60,537 nucleotides of DNA from an uncultured Oscillospiraceae bacterium (GTDB lineage: Bacteria > Bacillota > Clostridia > Oscillospirales > Oscillospiraceae). A program made the translations under genes and the position numbers. This document shows positions 14,799 through 23,394 of the stretch, piece after piece; within the stretch, counting starts at the first letter, position 1; each line of letters begins with the position of its first letter. Under the pieces are notes generated by a model. The model did not search any database, was not told the DNA's origin, and saw only the letters and a list, made by a program, of their open reading frames with translations. The DNA is taken from NCBI GenBank assembly GCA_947626495.1, contig CANQSJ010000013.1:1-60537 (forward strand). The letters are read 5' to 3'.

Positions 14799-17570
14799 AT
14801 GAAAGTTGAACTGTTTCCATTTCAGAAAAAGGCAACTTCCGATCTTCGAATGAAGATCGCAGAAGCACTTGGTGGCTATCATAGGACCCATACGCCACAG
14901 GTAGTATCCCTACAAGCTCCCACCGGCGCAGGCAAGACCATCATCATGGCAGCTCTGGTAGAGGATATCTATTTCGGTACAGATCAATACGCGGAACAGC
15001 CAGAGGCTATTTTTGTCTGGCTGTCGGACTCTCCCGCACTGAATGAACAATCCAAACAGAAATTCGATCTGAAAGCAGACAGAATCCGATTTGGCCAGTG
15101 TGTGACCATCGAGGATGAATCCTTTGATATGGAAGTGCTGGAGGACGGACACATCTACTTCCTGAATACACAGAAGTTGGGCAAATCTGGAAATTTAGGA
15201 AAACATTCTGACACCCGCCAATACACCATTTGGGAAACTTTAGAGAATACAGCAAGACAAAAATCCGACCGACTCTATTTCATTATCGATGAGGCGCATC
15301 GTGGTATGCAGGGTCGCGCAGCCGGCTCAGCGACGACGATTATGCAGCGTTTTATCATGGGAAGTCCCGCACTGAAGCTCTCCCCCATGCCTGTGGTCAT
15401 TGGCGTCAGCGCGACTGCGGCAAGATTCAATGCGTTGGTAGGTGACACTACTTCCACACTGCAAAAATGCATCATCACAGCCAATGAGGTTCGCGCCTCC
15501 GGCCTGCTCAAGGATCGGATCCTGATCACTTACCCGACTGATCCGAAGAAGAATAACGACATGGCGGTTTTGCAGACCGCAACCACAGAGTGGAAAAACA
15601 AATGCGACCATTGGTATCAGTACTCTTATGAACAGCATTATGCACAGGTGAATCCTGTGTTCGTGATTCAGGTACTGGCCGGGAGTGGGAAAAAACTGTC
15701 CGATACGAATCTGGATGATGTCATCGCAGCTGTGGAAGAACGGAGTGGGATAAGATTCCAAGAGCACGAGGTCGTACATACTTTTGGCTCCACGGGAACC
15801 ATCACTGTGAATGGCCTTCCTGTCCATCATATCGAACCCTCGGACATCACAGATGACAAGCGTGTCCGCGTTGTACTGTTCAAGGAAAACCTGTCTACCG
15901 GCTGGGACTGCCCCAGAGCGGAGACCATGATGTCTTTCCGCCACGCCGAGGATGTCACCTATATTGCACAGCTCCTTGGGAGAATGGTGCGCACACCCCT
16001 GCAGTGCCACATTCTTGTGGACGATTTTCTGAATGATGTCCGGCTGTATCTGCCACATTTTAACGCTGGCACCGTACAACAGATCATTGACGAATTGCAG
16101 AACACTGAAGGCGGAGAGATCCCTACTATAATCGACGGAGAATCACTGGAACAGCAGGTTTATGTGCCGTGGTCGGTGTATTCCTCCGGGAAGAGGCCTT
16201 CCGCCGTCAGCCCCGACCAGATCTCAATAGCGGATGTTATGGCCGAACAGGAGCAGTCGTCAAAGCCCGCTCAGGAGGACACATCACAGCGGGAGGTCCA
16301 TCCACAGGTAGAACCGACGGTCATGGTCCCCGCTGTGAAGCAGCCGACGCCTATGGAGGCTCCCGGGCAGCGTGCCCAAAGCTATGAGCAGATGTCGCAG
16401 GATACGGGCGAGATTGACCGCGAGGCCATCACAAAATTTATTAATGATAAAGGGCTGTTGACCTACATGGTCAGAAACGTCAAGATCAATAATTATCTCA
16501 AATCTCTATTGGACTTGGCCGGGCTCTTGACACAGACGAACATTTATACCCAGGCAAACGAGGAAGTCGAATCTGCTGTCGTTGAGATGATTCACACCTA
16601 TATTGACGAGTTGCACACGAGCGGAAAGTACGATGCGCTTGCCGGACAGGTCTTGTCTTTTAAGCTTTCTGTGCGTATCTTTGATATATTCGGCGAAGCG
16701 CTGGATAACGGTCATGCACAGGACATTTATACTGCGTCTGAAAGTGATCTGGACAGGCAGCTCCGTGCCGCCGATGCCAAGCTGGGGGCTTACGGTTTCC
16801 CATATAAGTATGGGCGGTTTTATGGCGATTTGAATGATCCCTCCGGGTACAAGATCGACTGCATTTTGTTTGCTGCCGACGACGTCTGTGTCGGGAAGCT
16901 GAATCGGTATGCGGAAGATAAGTTCCACGCACTGAATGACCAGTATCGCAAGTATGTTGTGAATAAATCAGACCGTTGCAAGAAACAGTACAGCGATATT
17001 ATCGCCGACGGCGATATCGTCAGCAAGCATAATTTCACCCTGCCCGAAACGATCAGCGTGCGGATAGAAGAAGGTGGAAAAGAATACACTGACCATCTCT
17101 TTGCCGATGAGAACGGGATCGCCAAAATCAAGCTGAACGGCTGGGAAGAGGGCGTGCTTGCGGAAGAAAGAACAGCGGCAGACTTTGTATGCTGGCTGCG
17201 CAACCCTCCCCGCGGTACTTGGTCACTTTGTATCCCATATGAGATTAACAGCGAGGCAAAACCGATGTACCCAGATTTCATCATTGTCAGAAGCGATCCT
17301 ATCCTGGGTTATGTGCTTGATATTCTGGAGCCTCACGGCAACCAGTATGCGGATAACCTCGCCAAGGCAAAGGGGATGGCAAAATACGCCGAGGAAGAGC
17401 CGCGTATTGGCCGAATCCAGTTGATTCATCAGAGCAAAGACGCCGTCGGCAAGAACCGTTTTTGCCGTCTCGATCTGTCCAAAGGTGCCATTCGAGAGAA
17501 AGTTTTGAAGGCACAGACGACGGATGAGATAAATCACATTTTTGAAACTGACGGTTTCTTTGAAAACTAA
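14799..17570 (+). CDS. res: Type III restriction endonuclease, helicase/nuclease subunit (Res)
   Basis: The protein has 923 residues. An N-terminal superfamily 2 helicase motor carries Walker A A40-PTGAGKT47 and the DEAH box D164-E-A-H167 (IIDEAHRG). Motif VI-like QLLGRMVRTP lies near 395. A linker rich in Gln/Pro/Glu (about 470-540) is followed by the C-terminal nuclease part, where YPDF (D826) and the nearby VLDILEPHG resemble the PD-(D/E)xK core, although the usual Lys is not obvious. Res with Mod translocates or slides on ATP and cuts near two unmethylated sites. The start is ATG 14799, two bases after the mod stop. The SIR2 gene follows after 50 bases on the same strand. Confidence 0.93.
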   Translation: MKVELFPFQKKATSDLRMKIAEALGGYHRTHTPQVVSLQAPTGAGKTIIMAALVEDIYFGTDQYAEQPEAIFVWLSDSPALNEQSKQKFDLKADRIRFGQCVTIEDESFDMEVLEDGHIYFLNTQKLGKSGNLGKHSDTRQYTIWETLENTARQKSDRLYFIIDEAHRGMQGRAAGSATTIMQRFIMGSPALKLSPMPVVIGVSATAARFNALVGDTTSTLQKCIITANEVRASGLLKDRILITYPTDPKKNNDMAVLQTATTEWKNKCDHWYQYSYEQHYAQVNPVFVIQVLAGSGKKLSDTNLDDVIAAVEERSGIRFQEHEVVHTFGSTGTITVNGLPVHHIEPSDITDDKRVRVVLFKENLSTGWDCPRAETMMSFRHAEDVTYIAQLLGRMVRTPLQCHILVDDFLNDVRLYLPHFNAGTVQQIIDELQNTEGGEIPTIIDGESLEQQVYVPWSVYSSGKRPSAVSPDQISIADVMAEQEQSSKPAQEDTSQREVHPQVEPTVMVPAVKQPTPMEAPGQRAQSYEQMSQDTGEIDREAITKFINDKGLLTYMVRNVKINNYLKSLLDLAGLLTQTNIYTQANEEVESAVVEMIHTYIDELHTSGKYDALAGQVLSFKLSVRIFDIFGEALDNGHAQDIYTASESDLDRQLRAADAKLGAYGFPYKYGRFYGDLNDPSGYKIDCILFAADDVCVGKLNRYAEDKFHALNDQYRKYVVNKSDRCKKQYSDIIADGDIVSKHNFTLPETISVRIEEGGKEYTDHLFADENGIAKIKLNGWEEGVLAEERTAADFVCWLRNPPRGTWSLCIPYEINSEAKPMYPDFIIVRSDPILGYVLDILEPHGNQYADNLAKAKGMAKYAEEEPRIGRIQLIHQSKDAVGKNRFCRLDLSKGAIREKVLKAQTTDEINHIFETDGFFEN

Positions 17571-17620
17571 CCAGTAGATCAAAGCCTGACTTCAGTATTG
17601 GCGAGCAGTGAGGTAATTCC

Positions 17621-20581
17621 ATGTATGAGGAAGAAATAGAAAGGATATTGGATGCTTCGCAAAAGAACGCGCTTACTTTTTTCGTCGGCGCAGGCGTATC
17701 AGCCTTGTCTGGAGCACCGGCCTGGAATGATTTAATTAATGCAATTTGTGATGCATTAGGCCGCAAGAAGAAAAGCGAGTACTCTTCCGATGAATACTTG
17801 CGGATTCCACAAATGTACTATTATTCCCTGGGAGATAATCACAATACATACTATAAATTTATTGAAAAACAATTGAATTCTTCTAAATTAGTCCCGAATT
17901 CAATTCATCGTGAGATGCTCAACCTAAATCCATCTTCATTTATCACGACCAACTTTGACAGTCTGCTTGAGGACGCCGCTACTCAGTATTGTCAGAGTTT
18001 CAAGGTGATCGCCCGGGATGAAGATGTCCCACGTATATTTGGTGACAGATTCATTCTCAAATTACATGGTGATTTTCAGAACGATAACTTTGTGCTCAAA
18101 GAAGAAGACTATCTCAACTACAGCGAAAACTTTAAATTGATGGAGACATTAGCAAAATCTATCTTCTCAACTAATACAGTTGTATTTATCGGATATAGTC
18201 TAAATGATTATAACATAAGGTTGATTCTTAACTGGGTTAAAACACTTCTTAAAGAGAACTTTAGATCGCCTATTTTTCTATATACTGGGAGTCATACTCT
18301 TTCGCCTGAAGAATTATTATATCAAAACTCAAAGGGACTCACGGTAATCGAATGCAATAAACTCAGCCCTCTCTCTGACAATTACCCCGCTAGATATCAA
18401 TCTTTTTTTGATGTGCTAAGAGCTCACTCAAAGTTCTCCGTTGAAGGCAAATCAGAAGATGAAGCATTTGAAATGCTCTACCAGCTGTTAAGGCCACTGG
18501 ATTCCTTGTCTGCGCTACGAATTGAGGATGTCTCCAAAAAGCTATACCCAAATGTTAGTATTAGCGATGGTGGGGTAATATATTTACGCGAAAAGAATAT
18601 TTTAATGAAAAAATTCTTTTCTATAAATCAGCTTTCAGATAGTGAACGTGATAGTCTTCCCAAAGATATCAAGAAACAATACCATTGCATCCTAAGCGTT
18701 TTCAAAAAAGCTAGAATAACCGATGTCATCAATAACCACAAATGGTCATGCTTTGTAACAGATGAAATACCGTTTGCTGATAAGAGTTGCATTTTATTTG
18801 ATTATAGCCTGATGTACAAATTTACAGCGAGAGAATATAAGTCTGTCAAATACAATTATAAGAAAGCTTATTATTTAACCCGTCTGAAGCAATATGACAA
18901 AGCATTCTATTTATTTTCAGATGTTGCAAAAGAATCATATAAGGCAAATAATTATTTGTTTTATTACTTAGCCGAAGCCAACTGTATAAACCTGCGCAGG
19001 ACAATGGAAAATACAAACAGGTGGTATAGATGTTACGATATGAATCAGATTAACGCTTTATCACCCAATGACTTAGAGGTTGAGAATCTGTTCAGGAGAC
19101 TGCCTGTTGAGTTTAGAAATAAATATGATAGCCTTAGAGATATTCATAGTGCATCATTACTTTACAGATATGCTTATAACGCCTTTATCGATGGCCAGAA
19201 GCTCCAACATGCAATCGAGGCAAACACTATAGAATATGGGCTTACAAGCAACGAAAAGGTCACATACCGAATCAATGATTATCTACACTTCCTTCTTGGA
19301 AATGGTATTAGTGATGATATGTTTATCGAATATAAGACCGCAGTTAAATACCTCATGTCATTACTTGTGTATAAATACTCTATGCAAAAGAAGATAGCCT
19401 TAAACAGCCGAGCTCTACCTGATAATGCTGCCTGTGAAGTTTACTTTGACGAGATTGATTTCTATTGTTTTATTAGTTACTTTAGTGATAAAGAGATCAA
19501 AGCGCTCTTCAACAAGCATCATGTTATAGAGATTGAGTTCCAACATATGGAACTAGTTGAATGTGCGATTAGCAATTTAATTGAATATTATGAATTTGCA
19601 GTTAAGAAATCTGAAAACAACCTCGATGTGATTGGGCTCCAGATACAAATCAAGAATTGCATCACGCTACTTCGATATGTTAGGATTTCTCAAGACTTGG
19701 TAAACAGGATTTGCACTTTTATCCTGTCACACGAGTTTAGAGAAATACATATTGATGATAAGATTATGTTTCTTGTATATCAATTAGAGCGCAAAAACAT
19801 GTTTAGTGAGACCACCTCTAGAATTGTTGAAGATACTCTGATCTCTTATATTGACAAACACATTGCAGCATTGAAGGATGGGGGAGCGTTTGATCTGCTT
19901 TCTACGACCACCAACATCAATTATTTCAGTCTGGTTCATTTCATATATCCCACAGGGAGCCATCGTGTATCACGTAAATTATCTATGAGAATATCTAAAA
20001 TCATATCCGACGATATATCGCAACTGTATCCGCATATAGAACAACATTATTATTTATATGTATCCAAATACCAAATGAAGAAAATAATCTCTTGGGCCAA
20101 CAAGAAATTACTTGAAAGCTTCAACTTTGATTTATTCGTTTTGCTAGTGGAGTGTGATGCCCATATATCCACTTTGTTAGTGGATCGCCTCAAGTTATTT
20201 CTCAGAAACAAAATTTCTGTTGTCCAAAGCAATCCATCAAATAGCAATGCAATCGTTTTTCCTTCCAGAAGGCCCTATGAAGAACTAGTTCAAGTGGGAT
20301 ATTGGTGTTTAATTAATGTACTCAAATCAAACGACTTCAAGGATTTTCTTGGTATTAGTCCTGAATTTGATTTTCTGTGTGAATATACCCAGTTTGATTT
20401 TAATAAATTCGATGTTTCATGGTTGATGAACTTTCAGCCTACTGCTCTGGAGCGGATATCAAGTAATGCAGATGTAAAGGCGTGTATCCGATCAGCAATA
20501 GCCCATGAACTGACGGAACACGATTTGGAACTGAATGATAAACAAAAGCTACAAAATATCCTCATTCAGTTCTTTTGCTAA
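17621..20581 (+). CDS. SIR2-domain protein, probable anti-phage NADase
   Basis: The protein has 986 residues. The N-terminal SIR2 domain (about 10-270) shows the NAD-binding motifs G23-A-G-V-S27 (FFVGAGVSALSG), T109-T-N-F-D113 and K147-L-H149-G-D, then FIGYSLND. Catalytic Asn and His are present. The remaining ~700 residues are helical, without a second recognised domain; they are Tyr-, Lys- and Asn-rich and AT-rich in codon use, unlike the neighbours. Size and layout resemble defence-associated sirtuins (DSR type), which deplete NAD when they sense phage proteins through the long C-terminal part. That role is inferred from architecture and from its place behind a type III restriction system. 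A terminator follows at 20683. Confidence 0.85.
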   Translation: MYEEEIERILDASQKNALTFFVGAGVSALSGAPAWNDLINAICDALGRKKKSEYSSDEYLRIPQMYYYSLGDNHNTYYKFIEKQLNSSKLVPNSIHREMLNLNPSSFITTNFDSLLEDAATQYCQSFKVIARDEDVPRIFGDRFILKLHGDFQNDNFVLKEEDYLNYSENFKLMETLAKSIFSTNTVVFIGYSLNDYNIRLILNWVKTLLKENFRSPIFLYTGSHTLSPEELLYQNSKGLTVIECNKLSPLSDNYPARYQSFFDVLRAHSKFSVEGKSEDEAFEMLYQLLRPLDSLSALRIEDVSKKLYPNVSISDGGVIYLREKNILMKKFFSINQLSDSERDSLPKDIKKQYHCILSVFKKARITDVINNHKWSCFVTDEIPFADKSCILFDYSLMYKFTAREYKSVKYNYKKAYYLTRLKQYDKAFYLFSDVAKESYKANNYLFYYLAEANCINLRRTMENTNRWYRCYDMNQINALSPNDLEVENLFRRLPVEFRNKYDSLRDIHSASLLYRYAYNAFIDGQKLQHAIEANTIEYGLTSNEKVTYRINDYLHFLLGNGISDDMFIEYKTAVKYLMSLLVYKYSMQKKIALNSRALPDNAACEVYFDEIDFYCFISYFSDKEIKALFNKHHVIEIEFQHMELVECAISNLIEYYEFAVKKSENNLDVIGLQIQIKNCITLLRYVRISQDLVNRICTFILSHEFREIHIDDKIMFLVYQLERKNMFSETTSRIVEDTLISYIDKHIAALKDGGAFDLLSTTTNINYFSLVHFIYPTGSHRVSRKLSMRISKIISDDISQLYPHIEQHYYLYVSKYQMKKIISWANKKLLESFNFDLFVLLVECDAHISTLLVDRLKLFLRNKISVVQSNPSNSNAIVFPSRRPYEELVQVGYWCLINVLKSNDFKDFLGISPEFDFLCEYTQFDFNKFDVSWLMNFQPTALERISSNADVKACIRSAIAHELTEHDLELNDKQKLQNILIQFFC

Positions 20582-20682
20582 TTTGTCCTTTGTAATTCAT
20601 CTTTTAGAGGTCTACACGGTTATCTAACTGCAATGGTTGCACGGAATCCATTAATGGCAAAAGCAATTGATATATATTGATG

Positions 20683-20710
20683 AGCCGCTGGAATGACCCA
20701 GCGGCTTTTG
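20683..20710 (+). terminator. Terminator downstream of the SIR2 gene
   Basis: AGCCGCTGG/CCAGCGGCT is a perfect 9-bp stem with a 6-base loop followed by TTTG. It ends the mod-res-SIR2 transcript. Confidence 0.85.
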
Positions 20711-20880
20711 CTTACTCCTCATAGACATAAAAGATTTCTATAGCCGTATAACCTTTCTGGATTCCTCAACAGTTACATAGCAGAAAAGTCCCTCCCTTCT
20801 CAGAACACTCAGACTTTGACACCCAGCCGTTGAAATGTGTCGACAAATTTTTCTTGCTACTATCTAACCTTTTGACCCTT

Positions 20881-21021
20881 CCCAGCGGCTATACGGTGTA
20901 GGGAGGTTCTTCTCTGAACACATAGCCTCCGGGCTTTGAGGCATTGACATGCATCGGTAAAATGGAGATCAAAAAATTTTCCTTGGACCTTCTAATATTC
21001 TGGCCTCTCCCAGCGGCTATA
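20881..21021. repeat. Two diverged repeat units sharing CCCAGCGGCTATA
   Basis: CCCAGCGGCTATA occurs at 20881 and 21009, 128 bases apart. Each copy is preceded by an A/T-rich run (AAATTTTT or AAAATTTT) followed by about 30 pyrimidine-rich bases. The preceding SIR2 terminator carries the same CCCAGCGGCT core in its 3' arm. Confidence 0.6.
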
Positions 21022-21490
21022 TAGTGAGAAGGAAATCCCTCGGTTGAAAACCTAAATTGTGAACAATTTGTAAATTCTACGGAAGTAAGGGTTGTAAACC
21101 CGGCTCTAACTTAGGTAGATAGCAGAGGGACATCCTTCGCCCCGCCGGAGGCGCGAACCGTGCGGGGCTGCCAGACAACTGAATAGCCCATTCATCAGAC
21201 ACATTCCCATTGTTATTGCGATGAGCATGAGCCACTTCAGCGGCCGCGCCATGACCTGCCCCGGCAGAGAGCGACTGACGGCCCGCTGAGAGCGCCGGGC
21301 GGCACCCGGCGCGGCGATGACCGGCAATGGGGACAATGATACTCCCGTCCAGCCACAGTCGGCGGCTCTCTGCGCATGGCAAGCCCAGACCCGTCTCAGG
21401 CAATGGGGGCGGCCGCGTGAGAACCACGCGGGGGTGAGACGCCCGTGGAGCCGGCAAGCCGCCGGCCGTCCGGTGAATGTTCCTATAACC

Positions 21491-21522
21491 CCCATGAAAG
21501 CCCGCTTCCGGGCTTTCATGGG
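21491..21522. other. Perfect 14-bp hairpin before the tiny ORFs
   Basis: CCCATGAAAGCCCG and CGGGCTTTCATGGG flank a CTTC loop. The structure stops 9 bases before AAGGAGG of the 25-codon ORF and has no T-run, so a regulatory leader structure is more likely than a terminator. Confidence 0.7.
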
Positions 21523-21544
21523 ACCCAGGAAGGAGGCGCGGCAC

Positions 21545-21622
21545 ATGAAAACGCCGCCCTTACTAAAAAACACCTTCCGTGGCTATGATTTCACCAGCAG
21601 TCCCTATCCTTGCCGCTTGTGA
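21545..21622 (+). CDS. Tiny ORF (25 residues) with strong ribosome site
   Basis: ATG 21545 stands 8 bases after AAGGAGG and encodes 25 residues (MKTPPLLKNTFRGYDF...). I do not recognise the peptide. It follows the 14-bp hairpin, and its stop lies 8 bases before the next small ORF, which lacks a good site of its own; it may therefore be a leader peptide that couples translation of that ORF. It could also be a fragment of a longer decayed gene. Confidence 0.5.
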   Translation: MKTPPLLKNTFRGYDFTSSPYPCRL

Positions 21623-21630
21623 GGCCCGCC

Positions 21631-21804
21631 ATGGAAGTCAGCAGATTCATAAACGAACAGCCCGTCAGCGCGATCCCTCCCATGAAGGTCGCCAATGAGG
21701 GCGTCATCCAACTCATCCGCGAGGTGCAGTCCCGGGCGGTCCGGGCCCAGCCGCAGCCGCCCAAAGACGAGCCCAAACAGGAAACATCTCCCATAGCAGG
21801 TTAA
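21631..21804 (+). CDS. Small protein (57 residues) upstream of the recombinase
   Basis: It starts MEVSRFINEQPVSAIPPM; a helix is likely around 18-38 (KVANEGVIQLIREVQSRAV), and the tail is rich in Pro, Gln and Glu. I do not recognise the family. The ribosome site is weak (GTGAGG), so coupling to the 25-codon ORF is probable. It sits 111 bases before the recombinase gene on the same strand. Recombination directionality factors of serine integrases are often small unrelated proteins in this position, so it is a candidate; there is no direct evidence. Confidence 0.5.
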   Translation: MEVSRFINEQPVSAIPPMKVANEGVIQLIREVQSRAVRAQPQPPKDEPKQETSPIAG

Positions 21805-21842
21805 ATCTTCCTTTCCCTCCACCATTTACCTGCTTTGCACAT

Positions 21843-21871
21843 TTGCATTTGGCATTTGCCGGAATTATACT
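21843..21871 (+). promoter_or_regulatory. Promoter of the serine recombinase gene
   Basis: TTGCAT (21843-21848) and TATACT (21866-21871) are 17 bp apart. The region repeats CATTTG three times (about 21839-21858), a possible operator. The boxes are of the vegetative SigA type, not of sporulation sigma type. Confidence 0.7.
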
Positions 21872-21915
21872 GGGTATGAACTTGGTGGAGTTCGATCATC
21901 GAGGAAAGGAGTGTT

Positions 21916-23334
21916 ATGAACAGCAATAACCCCAACGAGGAAAAGATCTGCGCCCTGTACATCCGTGTGTCCACCGACGCCCAGGCGGAGGAGGGCTACA
22001 GCATCCCCGCCCAGACCGAGAAGCTGGAGGCCTACTGCGCCGTAAAGGGCTGGAAGCGGTTCGACCTCTATGTGGACGGCGGCTACAGCGGCAGCAACCT
22101 GAACCGGCCGGAGATCCAGCGGCTCATCGCCGACGCCCAGGCGGGCAGGCTGGCAAACGTAGTGGTCTATAAGCTGGACCGTCTGTCCCGAAGCCAGAAG
22201 GACACCCTCTATCTCATCGAGGACGTGTTTCTGCCCAACGAGGTGGGCTTCGTGTCCATCAACGAGAACTTTGACACCACCACCCCCTTTGGCCGGGCCA
22301 TGATCGGCATCCTCTCCGTTTTCGCCCAACTGGAGCGGGAGAACATCTACCTCCGCACCCGGATGGGGATGCTGGAGAGGGTTAAGCAGGGTCTCTGGCG
22401 GGGCGGCGGCAACGTCCCTTTCGGCTACGACTACGACCAGCAGCAGGGCATTCTGGTGCCCAACCAGGATGCGGAGACCGTCCGCAAGATATACGATCTC
22501 TACATCCAGGGCTACTCCACGAACAAGATCGCCGGTATCCTGGGACTGCCGCATGAGAGGCTCGTGTCGAACGTGCTGGGGCGCCGGTGCTATCTGGGCT
22601 TGGTGACCTACAAGGGCCAGGAATATCCCGGCTGCCACGAGGCCATCCTCAGCGAGGAGACCTATGAACTGGCCGTGCGGAAGATGCGCGAGCGCTCCGT
22701 TGCCCACGCCCCCGTCAAGGCATCCCACCTGCTCACCGGGATCATCTACTGCGGCTGCTGCGGCGGACGGCTCCGGTATCAGAAGTGGGGCAAGGCGGGC
22801 TTCAAGCTGGTCTGCTATTCCCACGACCCGGCCAAGGCCCACATGGTCAGGGACCCGGACTGCGCCTATGAGCCGGTCTGGTCCCACCAGATCGAGAGCA
22901 TCGTCCTGGGCGACCTGTTCAACATCTCCGCCGATATGCGGTCCGGCAAGGAAGCTGACGCCTTCACGGTCATCGACCCGGTGGCGGAGCTGAAAAACCG
23001 CATCCGACAGACGGAGAACAAGCTGGAGCGGCTCTACACCCTGTACGCCGAGGGAACGGACGACACGCTCCTCAAGGTCATCGAGGACACAAAGCAGGCT
23101 CTGGCCTCTCTCCGGGCCCAGTATGAGCAGGAGAAGGAGGACCAGGCCAGCGCCCGGCGGCTGGCCCTCATCTGGGACCAGGTGGCCGGCATCGCGGAGA
23201 CCTGGCCCTACCTGACCGACCTGCAGAAGCAGACCATGATCCGGGACTGCGTGAGCCGGATCGTCATCACCAACGAAAGGGTGCAGATATTTTACACCTT
23301 CAAGGAAAGCGGCGGACAGCAAAAAAGCGCCTGA
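21916..23334 (+). CDS. Large serine recombinase of the element
   Basis: The protein has 472 residues. The N-terminal resolvase domain (about 10-155) holds the nucleophile S19 in LYIRVSTDAQAEEGYS and the arginine cluster in YKLDRLSRSQKD. The recombinase domain follows (about 165-265, NVPFGYDYD and NKIAGILGL). A zinc ribbon (CGCCGGRLRY then two further Cys near 290-315) and a coiled coil (about 350-410, NRIRQTENKLERLYTLY) complete it. This is the architecture and size of SpoIVCA, which excises skin from sigK. It lies 51 bases from the right attachment core and reads toward it. Start ATG 21916 follows AAAGGAG. It should cut ATCGGCACC sites in sigG and on the circle; whether excision is tied to sporulation is unknown. 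Confidence 0.95.
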   Translation: MNSNNPNEEKICALYIRVSTDAQAEEGYSIPAQTEKLEAYCAVKGWKRFDLYVDGGYSGSNLNRPEIQRLIADAQAGRLANVVVYKLDRLSRSQKDTLYLIEDVFLPNEVGFVSINENFDTTTPFGRAMIGILSVFAQLERENIYLRTRMGMLERVKQGLWRGGGNVPFGYDYDQQQGILVPNQDAETVRKIYDLYIQGYSTNKIAGILGLPHERLVSNVLGRRCYLGLVTYKGQEYPGCHEAILSEETYELAVRKMRERSVAHAPVKASHLLTGIIYCGCCGGRLRYQKWGKAGFKLVCYSHDPAKAHMVRDPDCAYEPVWSHQIESIVLGDLFNISADMRSGKEADAFTVIDPVAELKNRIRQTENKLERLYTLYAEGTDDTLLKVIEDTKQALASLRAQYEQEKEDQASARRLALIWDQVAGIAETWPYLTDLQKQTMIRDCVSRIVITNERVQIFYTFKESGGQQKSA

Positions 23335-23385
23335 TACCAAGGGTTTCATGGCTTTTGCTCCACACTTTTTCCACCTAAACCATCG

Positions 23386-23394
23386 ATCGGCACC
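23386..23394. repeat. Right attachment core
   Basis: ATCGGCACC, identical to 7401-7409. Beyond it (23395 onward) the sigG 5' half begins; inside it the sigG frame runs 13 more codons into element sequence before a TGA at 23346. Confidence 0.88.

Larger units (their letters stand above)
20711..21544. other. Long apparently non-coding stretch inside the element
   Basis: About 830 bases without a convincing gene. The first part (to ~21,060) is AT-rich and holds two diverged repeat units. The second (21,080-21,490) is GC-rich with many short inverted repeats, such as GCCGGC-AAGCC-GCCGGC near 21,450. The stretch ends in a perfect 14-bp hairpin just before two tiny ORFs. Possible explanations are a structured RNA, a replication or transfer site, or decayed genes. 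I cannot assign one. Confidence 0.5.
7401..23394. mobile_element. 15,985-bp serine-recombinase element inserted in sigG (skin-like)
   Basis: The element is bounded by the direct repeat ATCGGCACC (7401-7409 and 23386-23394). It carries a large serine recombinase at its right edge, TnpV and MobC of the Tn4451 type, ParB, and defence cargo: type III restriction-modification, SIR2, HepT-MntA and an XRE-HipA kinase. No phage structural genes are present. Recombination of the repeats rebuilds sigG in frame. Reading the ends as a circle puts similar inverted arms (TTTCCAC type) on both sides of the core, as expected for an attP (23368-23380 and 7410-7426). GC content is mixed: ordinary at both ends and clearly AT-rich from about 13,200 to 14,100 and 17,600 to 20,600, which indicates cargo of different origin. 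Confidence 0.93.

Noticed and set aside
21080-21490. Group II intron or IscB-type omega RNA
   Set aside because: I could not match domain V, the intron boundaries or an associated reverse transcriptase or nuclease gene.
21865-23349. Open frame antisense to the serine recombinase
   Set aside because: The recombinase on the plus strand has all catalytic motifs; the antisense frame has no recognisable domain.
7401-23394. The element as a prophage
   Set aside because: No capsid, tail, terminase or lysis genes are present; TnpV, MobC and defence cargo point to an integrative mobilizable element.
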